Assembly (NCBI GenBank): GCA_946482345.1
Contig: CAMLRJ010000182.1
Location: 1-6,958 of the forward strand
Reading direction: 5' to 3'
DNA from: an uncultured Cellvibrio sp.
GTDB lineage: Bacteria; Pseudomonadota; Gammaproteobacteria; Pseudomonadales; Cellvibrionaceae
DNA length: 6,958 bases
Below are positions 1 to 6,339 of this stretch, in pieces (position 1 is the stretch's first letter; every line of letters begins with the position of its first letter). The translations under genes were made by a program, and so were the position numbers. The notes under the pieces are model-generated. The model worked only from the letters and a program-made list of their open reading frames with translations, was not told the DNA's origin and searched no databases.

Positions 1-2
1 TT

Positions 3-16
3 AATCACGCGTGATT
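3..16. repeat. 14-bp perfect palindrome
   Basis: The sequence AATCACGCGTGATT is its own reverse complement and lies 11 bases before a terminator hairpin. It sits at the window edge, so its gene context is missing. It could be a dyad operator, or simply the end of an upstream gene, since a TAA triplet overlaps it at 2-4. No function can be assigned. Confidence 0.4.
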
Positions 17-27
17 GATTGTCTTTC

Positions 28-54
28 AAACCCTCTCCTATGAGAGGGTTTTTT
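28..54 (+). terminator. Rho-independent terminator of an upstream unit
   Basis: The inverted repeat AAACCCTCTC / GAGAGGGTTT closes a four-base CTAT loop (38-41) and runs straight into a T tract (49-54). This is a classical intrinsic terminator for a plus-strand gene lying left of the window. The A/T-rich ends could let it work on the minus strand too, but no minus-strand gene reaches it here. Its core arms, CCCTCTC and GAGAGGG, are identical to those of the hairpin after the pectate lyase at 1370-1391. Confidence 0.8.
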
Positions 55-149
55 ATTTGTACGGTGATTATTTGAAACTGCCAAAATAAAATGGTCTCGA
101 TATAAAAATAATTTTTTGAGAACAAAAGCATACAAGCTATAAATTCCTA

Positions 150-177
150 TTTACGATAAAAATTAAACTGTTATAGT
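150..177 (+). promoter_or_regulatory. Putative sigma-70 promoter of the pectate lyase
   Basis: A -35-like TTTACG (150-155; 4 of 6 match TTGACA) is separated by 16 bases from TATAGT (172-177; 5 of 6 match TATAAT). The TG at 169-170 followed by one base makes an extended -10 element. Transcription would start near 184, giving a leader of about 90 nt. The surrounding 61-200 stretch is very AT-rich, so chance matches are possible. I saw no convincing KdgR or CRP operator, although pectinase genes are often controlled by such regulators. Confidence 0.45.
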
Positions 178-264
178 CATACGGCTAGATTTTAGTGGGC
201 ATAACTTTAGTACTATGCTTTTCGCTGGCAGGTGTTAATTGCTTGCTGTATTGCGACTGGCAAT

Positions 265-270
265 CAGGAG
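265..270 (+). promoter_or_regulatory. Ribosome binding site that sets the lyase start
   Basis: CAGGAG ends seven bases before the ATG at 278. It favours that ATG over the in-frame TTG at 239, which would add 13 residues in front of an already complete signal peptide. A small stem, ATTGC (250-254) with GCAAT (260-264), lies immediately upstream of it. Confidence 0.75.
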
Positions 271-277
271 TTTTTCC

Positions 278-1324
278 ATGCTCAAAAAAATAATTTTAAC
301 AAGTCTATTGGTTGGTGCGTCAGTCAGTGTGATGGCAGCCAATCGTCCTAGTGGCTACACAACCATTTGTAAAATTGGCGCAAGCTGCTCTGTATCAAAA
401 TCGACTAACGTTGCTTTTGGTGCGGATGACAAGTTTGTATACAAAGTTTTGAATGGTTCATTTACTTGTTCTGTAGCTACTTTTGGTTCTGATCCGAACC
501 CTGCAAAATCTGTTAAAGAGTGTTCAATTCCGACAAGCGGTAGCGGAACAACCTCAAGTTCTACTAGCACAACCAGCTCCAGTTCTAGTAAAACAAGCAG
601 TTCAAGTTCGTCAACTTCAACCAGCACTGGTTCAAGTTCAGCTTGTAAAGCGGGTGCGACTCTTGAGAACACAACCGTTGACTGTGGTGGCAAGACAATC
701 GGTCTGTCTTGCCCTGGCGACGCTGAAGGTCAACCACCGGTTATTACCCTGAAGAATGCGACAATTAAAAATGTTCGTATTGCTGCCAGTGGTGGTGCTG
801 ATGGTGTTCACTGTACGAGCGGTTCTTGTCGTGCAGAGAACGTAGTGTGGGAAGATATTTGTGAAGACGCTGCTTCTTTAATTAGCAGTGGTACCAAGTT
901 CACTGTTTATGGTGGATCTGCGTACAACAACACCAGTAACTCCCCAGGTTCAAAACCCGATAAAATTTTCCAACACAACTCCAAAAACAGTACCTTTGAA
1001 ATTACCGGAGGTTTTACTGCTAAAGGTGTGAATGGAAAATTGTGGCGTTCATGTGGTAACTGTTCCAGCAATGGCGGCCCACGTTATGTCACTATCAACA
1101 ATGTAACAATCGATGGAACTATCGGTAGCATCGCTGGTGTGAACCGTAACTTTGGTGATAAAGCCACAATTCGTAACCTGAAAATTAAAGGTTACAAATC
1201 AGGTTCACCAAAAGTGTGTGAAGAATTCCAGGGCGTTCAGAAAGGAAGTGATTCTTCCAAGTATGGCGAATACTGGAATACTGCATATTGCGATGTTAGC
1301 AAGTCTGATGTAACGGCTTTCTGA
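278..1324 (+). CDS. Secreted pectate lyase, polysaccharide lyase family 3
   Basis: This is a 348-residue exported enzyme that should cleave polygalacturonate by calcium-dependent beta-elimination (EC 4.2.2.2) outside the cell. Residues 1-20 or 1-21 form a signal peptide (MLKK, hydrophobic core, SVMA/AN cleavage area). Residues about 22-85 are a small module with four cysteines (31, 37, 64, 82) that I cannot name. Residues 86-121 are a linker with 22 serines in 36 residues. Residues about 122-348 match PL3: ADGVH (174-178), EDICEDAAS (192-200), DKIFQHN (228-234) and KLWRSCGNC (254-262). By family knowledge, K229 and R257 are likely active-site residues and the acidic 193-197 cluster likely binds calcium. 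Ten cysteines in this domain suggest disulfides. The gene stands alone, between two similar hairpins, and converges on the operon to its right. Family assignment is firm; substrate detail is inferred. Confidence 0.93.
   Translation: MLKKIILTSLLVGASVSVMAANRPSGYTTICKIGASCSVSKSTNVAFGADDKFVYKVLNGSFTCSVATFGSDPNPAKSVKECSIPTSGSGTTSSSTSTTSSSSSKTSSSSSSTSTSTGSSSACKAGATLENTTVDCGGKTIGLSCPGDAEGQPPVITLKNATIKNVRIAASGGADGVHCTSGSCRAENVVWEDICEDAASLISSGTKFTVYGGSAYNNTSNSPGSKPDKIFQHNSKNSTFEITGGFTAKGVNGKLWRSCGNCSSNGGPRYVTINNVTIDGTIGSIAGVNRNFGDKATIRNLKIKGYKSGSPKVCEEFQGVQKGSDSSKYGEYWNTAYCDVSKSDVTAF
539..640 (+). repeat. Poly-Ser/Thr linker coding repeat
   Basis: This low-complexity stretch encodes the serine-rich linker of the pectate lyase (about residues 88-121). 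It is built from degenerate AGTTCN-type hexamers, so adjacent serines mostly alternate between AGY and TCN codons. Linkers of this kind separate the modules of extracellular enzymes in Cellvibrio and Saccharophagus. Confidence 0.75.
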
Positions 1325-1369
1325 TTTTTAAATAATTAAATTAACTTAATCGGCCCGCAAAAAATCAGT

Positions 1370-1391
1370 ACCCTCTCTTCGGAGAGGGTTT
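1370..1391. terminator. UUCG-loop hairpin between convergent genes
   Basis: Arms ACCCTCTC (1370-1377) and GAGAGGGT (1382-1389) close the loop TTCG with a C-G pair. On the plus strand this gives the very stable C(UUCG)G tetraloop. The hairpin lies 45 bases after the lyase stop and is followed by TTT and then CAATTT, a short U tract. On the minus strand, six Ts follow (1364 down to 1359) after a five-base gap, so it could also end the four-gene operon whose last stop is at 1412. A bidirectional terminator is the likely role. Confidence 0.75.
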
Positions 1392-1411
1392 CAATTTAAC
1401 TACCTGATGCG

Positions 1412-2317
1412 TTACTCAACCATCCAGCCTGCTTTTAAACTGGACCAGATTTCTTCAAAGTGCTTTTGTTCTTGTTCCCGCAATACATCGTATTGGCTTT
1501 CGGTTAAAGTCGCACGCGCAGTATTTAAATAATTATCTTTGTAGCCGTGCAGTGTTTCGTAGGCTTTTTCAACAAGAAATGCTTTCTCGTCGGCAGATGC
1601 TTTTTCTATTGCTTGTCCAGCACCTGCGAGGTAATTCATTAACTCCTGCTTTTGTTCCAGTTTGCTGATTAGTAATGCTTCACGTTTTTCTGTTGGGACT
1701 TTCTCATCACCTTGCATTTCGTCAAAGAAACTATTCATTTGATATTGTTCGTATGCAGAATCTTTCAACAATTCGTAAGTTTTCTTGTCTTCCGGTGAAT
1801 TCAGTAATTGTGCAATTTGCCAATCAATTTCAGCCAGACTTTCCTGTTGACGTCGAATTGCCTCTTCAGTTTCTGCTTGTGAGGAATAATAACCTACGCT
1901 GGTTGCTCCCAGAATTTGCTCTCGTTGCAACAGCAATTCCTGAAGGCGGGCCTGTGCTTGACCTGACAACCCCAATCGAGACATCAACATACTGTATTTT
2001 TTGTCCAGCGTACGTTTCATGTTTTCTTGCTGGATTTCAGCAAACTTATTAAGTTTGGCGGATGTTGGTGCGCTGGTCACAATATTGCTGGTGTTGGTTC
2101 CGGTGTTTTGTCTGGACGTTTGCCCGAATGCAATAAACTCTTGCAGATTGTCAATTTTCTTTTCGTAAGTTTCACGTTCGTGTTGCAGTTGTGCATCAAA
2201 CTCGGCTTTTTGTTGATCGAGTTGTTTCTGCAGAGTTTTATTATCCAGATAGAGCACAGAATAGTGAGCGCCCAGTAAAAGTAATGCGACGGCAAGAAAG
2301 ATACTGATTATTTTCAT
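1412..2317 (-). CDS. Membrane-anchored helical protein, LTxxQ-like, unknown
   Basis: I do not recognise this 301-residue protein. Residues 4-24 form one hydrophobic helix, either an uncleaved anchor or a signal sequence. Residues 26-63 are rich in Q, K, E and heptad-like leucines, probably a coiled coil. Residues 65-90 are a Ser/Thr/Asn-rich linker. The remainder (91-301) is charged and helical and holds two segments resembling the LTxxQ motif of Spy/CpxP-type periplasmic proteins: LGLSGQAQARLQELL (115-129) and LTESQYDVLREQEQ (271-284). It probably faces the periplasm. The ATG is preceded by AGAGGT (2323-2328, minus strand) with a five-base gap, supporting this start. It begins 26 bases after the tgpA stop, so it is probably the last gene of that operon and may assist TgpA. 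The Spy/CpxP link is weak motif inference, not a family assignment. Confidence 0.85.
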   Translation of the reverse strand: MKIISIFLAVALLLLGAHYSVLYLDNKTLQKQLDQQKAEFDAQLQHERETYEKKIDNLQEFIAFGQTSRQNTGTNTSNIVTSAPTSAKLNKFAEIQQENMKRTLDKKYSMLMSRLGLSGQAQARLQELLLQREQILGATSVGYYSSQAETEEAIRRQQESLAEIDWQIAQLLNSPEDKKTYELLKDSAYEQYQMNSFFDEMQGDEKVPTEKREALLISKLEQKQELMNYLAGAGQAIEKASADEKAFLVEKAYETLHGYKDNYLNTARATLTESQYDVLREQEQKHFEEIWSSLKAGWMVE

Positions 2318-2343
2318 TGTCTACCTCTGTTATAGGAGATTCG

Positions 2344-4290
2344 TCATGCTTTAAAAATACGAATCAATTTTTTTAGTTGATATAAATTCAAATCGTTTGA
2401 TGCGTAAATGCTTTTTTCTACTTCTTGACTAATCAGCATCAATTGTTGTTGGAGCTGGGGTTCCATCTTGGCAACACGATTGCAAAATGCAGTCATGGTT
2501 TCACCAGGTTGGCGATTGTAACCGCGTTTTATTAATTTTTTTTCGAGTAATGTCACAACTTTTTCCTGTTCCGGGTACGGCCTTCTGGATTTGAATCGTA
2601 AAATCAGGCTGAAGGCAAGGATTATTATCGCCATAATCCCCAAAACAAACAGACCAATACGCCAGGGATCGTATTTTCCCAAAATGGAATTGATAAGATC
2701 TTCCCGATACTGATTGTCGTAATTTAACACGAATTTTTGCCAGGCATAGCCTGTTGCGTCCCAGCGTTTTTGCAGTTGCCACAGCAAGGGAGATTTTTGC
2801 CAGCGGCGCGATAATAATACCTGGTCATCTTGCGTTAGTGCCTGATCTATACCTGATTCAACGCGATTGGGCGCTACAAATGCAGTGGGATCAATTCGTT
2901 GCCAGCGATTATTGACCCACACTTCTACCCATGCATGAGCATCTGCCTGGCTCACCAATAAATAATTTTCTATGTCATTCCATGCGCCACCCTGGTAACC
3001 CACAATCACTCGTGCCGGTATTCCGGCCGCGCGCATGACAAATGCAAAGCTACTGGCAAAATGTTCACAAAATCCCTGTTTTGTTTTAAATAAAAATTCA
3101 TCTACTGAGTCTTGTCCCAAGGTGGGTGGTTGTAATGTATAACGAAATTCTCCGGCAATTTTATTTTGCATTTCGTTAATGATTTGTTGTGTGGTGAATT
3201 CTTGTTGCAACCAGGTTTTAACCATGGCCAAAGTTTGTGGATTACTGTTTAGCGGTAATTGCAAGTTTTTTTCAGGTTCGGCAGTGGAATAGTCATTGTG
3301 CGCTGGATATTGCGGATCTGATGTCACCTGATATTGCACGCGCTCACGAATCAGCTCATTACTTTTAACCAATCCCTGTTGTGTTATGCCAACACTGGTT
3401 TGATTGCTACGGGTTTGTATGGGGCGATCAAGGCTGAATAACCATTGATGCCCATGAGGTTCCAGCATAATCTCATAAGCTAAAAGTGCTGTTGTTGCCG
3501 AATTTTTTTTTGGTTTTATGAGTGGACTTTTATTTTCAGCACGCCAGCTTCGCCCATTAAAGTTGTCGAGAATAAGTCCGCGCCAGTAGAGATCTTTTGC
3601 TGGTGGTTGGTTGCCGGACAAAAAAGAAACCCGAAAGGCTGCTTCATAATTCCGCACTAATTGACTTAAATCACCGGGTGATAATTCTTCACTGAAACCT
3701 GTTGTCGGTGTTTTTTTAGTGGGCATAACCCACAGTGGAGGAAACCTTGGGATGACTAAAAATAAAATCAGCATAATAGGAATGGATTGAAACAATACTT
3801 TTCCATTTCTTTTTAAAAGAGTTTTAAATGATTGGGTGCGATTCAAGTAAAGGCCTTGCCAACTGTTGATTAAAAATCCGCAACAAATCAGCGCGTAAAA
3901 AGCGGCTGCTATGGTTTGCGATAAAATAAATTGAGTGGCAGTTGTCAGGAATCCAATAAAAATAATCAGCTGTCCATCGCGAATATTGCGGATCTCAAAA
4001 AATTTTAAAACGAAGGTGCAGACTAATAAACCCAGTGCGGCATCAATCCCCACACGCCCGGAAAAATTAATATAGAGTCCAATAGCGCAGGCAATTGCAA
4101 TTGTGTTGGTGATGCGACTGCCAGGTGAGTGCCAATGCCTGATCAGCGATTGCCATCTCCAAAGCGCAATTAGAAGCCATAAAATCCCTATCCATAAAGG
4201 TAAATGCAGTAGCAGTGGCATGATCACCAATGCTTGTGTGGTTAACAAATTGGCGATTTTCCGGCGGGATAATATATCAGGTGTATTCAC
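2344..4290 (-). CDS. tgpA: TgpA family transglutaminase-like membrane protein
   Basis: This 648-residue inner-membrane protein has a periplasmic papain-like transglutaminase fold. Residues about 16-181 hold six or seven hydrophobic helices (DUF3488 region). A long soluble part spans about 182-543. One helix follows at 545-565, and the cytoplasmic tail 570-645 resembles DUF4129. The catalytic triad is intact: Cys408 in GFCEHFASSF, His452 in DAHAWVEV, Asp467 in RIDPTA. The length is close to that of P. aeruginosa TgpA (PA2873), where the protein was reported to be essential; its substrate is not established. The start is a GTG that overlaps the DUF58 stop by 4 bp (GTGA, 4287-4290), which suggests translational coupling. 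The gene order MoxR-DUF58-TgpA supports the assignment. Confidence 0.93.
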   Translation of the reverse strand: MNTPDILSRRKIANLLTTQALVIMPLLLHLPLWIGILWLLIALWRWQSLIRHWHSPGSRITNTIAIACAIGLYINFSGRVGIDAALGLLVCTFVLKFFEIRNIRDGQLIIFIGFLTTATQFILSQTIAAAFYALICCGFLINSWQGLYLNRTQSFKTLLKRNGKVLFQSIPIMLILFLVIPRFPPLWVMPTKKTPTTGFSEELSPGDLSQLVRNYEAAFRVSFLSGNQPPAKDLYWRGLILDNFNGRSWRAENKSPLIKPKKNSATTALLAYEIMLEPHGHQWLFSLDRPIQTRSNQTSVGITQQGLVKSNELIRERVQYQVTSDPQYPAHNDYSTAEPEKNLQLPLNSNPQTLAMVKTWLQQEFTTQQIINEMQNKIAGEFRYTLQPPTLGQDSVDEFLFKTKQGFCEHFASSFAFVMRAAGIPARVIVGYQGGAWNDIENYLLVSQADAHAWVEVWVNNRWQRIDPTAFVAPNRVESGIDQALTQDDQVLLSRRWQKSPLLWQLQKRWDATGYAWQKFVLNYDNQYREDLINSILGKYDPWRIGLFVLGIMAIIILAFSLILRFKSRRPYPEQEKVVTLLEKKLIKRGYNRQPGETMTAFCNRVAKMEPQLQQQLMLISQEVEKSIYASNDLNLYQLKKLIRIFKA

Positions 4291-5258
4291 GTTGATTTAT
4301 CTCGCCGGGTTAAACCAAATGTAGCCAATTCGGACAATACCTGATGCAAGTGTATTTGACCTGAAGCGGGCATTATTTTTTTTTCAGGCAAATGCAATCC
4401 ATAATCGGTACCTGATTGTTCGTATTGCAGTGCCCAATAACATAAAACACTTAATCGTTGTTCTTGTGGTAGCGATAAAGAAAACCAGCTCAACCATTTT
4501 TTTTCCGACATTGATTGTTCATTTTCTTTTGTGTGCAAACCGGCTTCGCGTGCATACACTTTCCATGCGATGTGTTTGAGTGAATCACCCGGTTGATAAT
4601 TGCGTAACGTGCCAGGATCGTCGCCACCTTTTTTTTGATAGGCGTGATTGGATTCTTCATCACCCGCTAAAGATTCCAGCTCCATTACGGCTTGAGGTTT
4701 TGGATAAACCAATGCTTGCATGTCCAGATTGATATGCGTCCAGCATCGAATGACGCCTAATGGATAACGACTGTGAATGAGCAAGCGTCCCGGAAATAAA
4801 AAACCGCGATGATGACTGGGGCAGGGTACTTCAACTTGTGCAGGTGTATTTGGATTTAAATCAATAATAATTTTTTTACCACCGGGCCAGGATAATTCCA
4901 GATTTTCACAACCGGCCGGGTTAGGTGTTGTTACCTGAATAATAAATATAACAGGATCACCTGCAAAACTTTTTGATGTACTGATCGCTTTTATTTCCAA
5001 TCCTGCCAAATTGCTATAGGCCTGCCAGATGGCGACCACAAAAACACTGGCAAGAAGATAAGCAATCGCGAGTATCAAATTATTTTGGTAGTTGGTTCCC
5101 AGCAACCAAATAATAAAAATGGTGAGTGCAAAACCCAAACCTGTGAGGTTGGGAAAAGTATACAAATTGTGTTGCGCCAATTTATGACTGACAGAAAGTG
5201 GTGCCCGTTTATCCAGCCATTTATCCATGCGTTTGCGATAAATCTGCGCCAGTGTCAT
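4287..5258 (-). CDS. DUF58 domain protein
   Basis: This is a 323-residue protein with two hydrophobic helices near the N-terminus (about 38-54 and 60-80), then a beta-rich region, then the DUF58 signature around 215-237: GTLRNYQPGD followed by IAWKVYAR. The position often occupied by arginine in that motif is lysine here (K228). DUF58 proteins are regularly encoded beside MoxR ATPases and are thought to act as their partners, sometimes with a vWA-like fold; no biochemical activity is established. ATG overlaps the end of the MoxR gene (ATGA, 5255-5258), with AAGG four bases upstream as ribosome binding site. Its 3' end overlaps the tgpA start. It is likely a membrane-bound bridge between cytoplasmic MoxR and TgpA, which is inference from gene order. 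Confidence 0.9.
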   Translation of the reverse strand: MTLAQIYRKRMDKWLDKRAPLSVSHKLAQHNLYTFPNLTGLGFALTIFIIWLLGTNYQNNLILAIAYLLASVFVVAIWQAYSNLAGLEIKAISTSKSFAGDPVIFIIQVTTPNPAGCENLELSWPGGKKIIIDLNPNTPAQVEVPCPSHHRGFLFPGRLLIHSRYPLGVIRCWTHINLDMQALVYPKPQAVMELESLAGDEESNHAYQKKGGDDPGTLRNYQPGDSLKHIAWKVYAREAGLHTKENEQSMSEKKWLSWFSLSLPQEQRLSVLCYWALQYEQSGTDYGLHLPEKKIMPASGQIHLHQVLSELATFGLTRRDKST

Positions 5259-6166
5259 AACACCTTGACCTGTTCTATCAACAGTTTTCCCAATTCATTG
5301 CTGTGCGCATCGATTGTTGTACCGCGCAATCTGTGTGTAATAACGGCAGGGATGACGGCTTGTAGATCCTCGGGAATCAAATATTGTCTGTCGTGAATTA
5401 ATGCCCAACTTTTCGCGGCACGTAAAATAGCGAGTGCTCCTCTGGGCGATAAGCCGTGGCCAAAACGTTCGTCCTGTCGCGTCAGGTTGACCAGACGTTG
5501 CAAATAATCCAACAGGGTCGGGCTTGCCAGTACCTGTTTCGCCATCAATTGTAATTGCGATAATTGATTGGGTTTTAATATGGATTGCAGTTGGTTAATT
5601 CTTTCTCTTGGATCCAATCCTTCCATTAACTGTCTTTCAGCGGTTGCATCAGGGTATCCAAGAGAGAGTCGCATTAAAAATCGATCCAGTTGCGATTCGG
5701 GCAAAGGAAAAGTCCCGCTTTGCGAAAAGGGATTTTGTGTTGCTATGACAAAAAAAGGTGAGGGCAGTGCACGGGTTTTTCCTTCAATACTGACTTGTCG
5801 TTCTTCCATAGCTTCAAGTAGCGCGCTTTGTGTTTTGGGAGAAGTTCGATTAATTTCATCGGCTAATAAAAGGTTGGTGAAAATAGGGCCGGTGTGAAAT
5901 CTGAATTGGCTGGTTTCCCTGTCGAAAATAGCTGCGCCCAGTATGTCGGCCGGTAGCAGATCGCTGGTGAATTGAACCCGTTGAAACTCCAGCCCCAGTA
6001 CTTTTGCCAATCCGTGTGCCAGAGTTGTTTTACCCATTCCGGGTAAATCCTCCAACAGCAGGTGGCCATCTGCCAGTACGCAGGATAAAGCCAGTTTTAT
6101 TTGATGATGTTTTCCGAGCAGAATTTGATCAAGTTGCTGTATTAATTGCTGGATGATGGACTGCAT
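5255..6166 (-). CDS. MoxR family AAA+ ATPase
   Basis: This 303-residue cytoplasmic ATPase is of normal length for MoxR proteins, which are thought to use ATP hydrolysis to assemble or activate partner complexes. Visible motifs in order are Walker A GMGKT (43-47), Walker B LLLADEINR (99-107) with D103 and E104, sensor 1 ATQNP (142-146, N145), arginine finger candidate R162 in ESQLDRF, and sensor 2 GLSPRG (238-243, R242). All key residues are present, so it should be active. It is the first gene of the operon and overlaps the DUF58 gene by 4 bp. The ATG has only a weak ribosome binding site (GAG, seven bases upstream). The closest context match is the P. aeruginosa PA2875-PA2873 arrangement. 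It is not linked here to vWA or TPR genes as in the bat-type operons. Confidence 0.93.
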   Translation of the reverse strand: MQSIIQQLIQQLDQILLGKHHQIKLALSCVLADGHLLLEDLPGMGKTTLAHGLAKVLGLEFQRVQFTSDLLPADILGAAIFDRETSQFRFHTGPIFTNLLLADEINRTSPKTQSALLEAMEERQVSIEGKTRALPSPFFVIATQNPFSQSGTFPLPESQLDRFLMRLSLGYPDATAERQLMEGLDPRERINQLQSILKPNQLSQLQLMAKQVLASPTLLDYLQRLVNLTRQDERFGHGLSPRGALAILRAAKSWALIHDRQYLIPEDLQAVIPAVITHRLRGTTIDAHSNELGKLLIEQVKVL

Positions 6167-6202
6167 AAGGACTCATTAATCATTTTTCCAAAGTTATCAG
6201 GA

Positions 6203-6208
6203 ACTATA
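6203..6208 (-). promoter_or_regulatory. Candidate -10 of the MoxR-DUF58-TgpA operon
   Basis: On the minus strand TATAGT matches five of six consensus -10 bases and lies 36 bases before the MoxR start codon, giving a leader of about 30 nt. The -35 region at 17-18 bases spacing is poor (TTTCCG-like), so the promoter may be weak or need an activator. An alternative combination, TTGGTT as -35 with GATAAC as -10, lies slightly closer to the gene. Confidence 0.3.
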
Positions 6209-6273
6209 GGTGATTTAACCAAAATCGGAAAACAGGATTTGTGATTAGTAAGATAAATGCCGGAGTAATGTTG

Positions 6274-6279
6274 TATACT
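6274..6279 (+). promoter_or_regulatory. Candidate -10 of rhlB
   Basis: TATACT matches five of six -10 bases. No good -35 hexamer is visible 16-19 bases upstream. Transcription would start near 6286, only about 30 bases before the likely rhlB start, so the mRNA would have a very short leader. The 150-bp gap between the divergent operons (6167-6316) must hold both promoters. Confidence 0.3.
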
Positions 6280-6288
6280 TGGCCGCAA

Positions 6289-6339
6289 ATGAAAAAACCA
6301 ACCATGGGTGGCGCGATTGATAGTCAGGTTTATAAATAA
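6289..6339 (+). other. Possible 16-codon upstream ORF overlapping the rhlB start
   Basis: An ATG at 6289 opens a short frame reading [16 protein letters not shown] and stopping at TAA (6337-6339). It is in a different frame from rhlB and spans both candidate rhlB start codons. If translated, it would couple or compete with rhlB initiation. It lacks a visible ribosome binding site, and short frames like this occur by chance. Confidence 0.2.

Noticed and set aside
66..90. Possible KdgR-like operator (TTTGAAACTG) upstream of the pectate lyase
   Set aside because: Only one half-site resembles the KdgR consensus; the second half lacks the inverted TTTCA arm.
355..752. Antisense (355-693) and alternate-frame (483-752) open frames over the lyase
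   Set aside because: They are by-products of the low-complexity serine linker; the proteins are Leu/Val/Glu or Gln/Val repeats with no domain and no ribosome binding site.
1675..2278. Open frames on the plus strand opposite the fourth operon gene
   Set aside because: They lie opposite a well-supported coding gene, have no recognisable motif and no good start signals.
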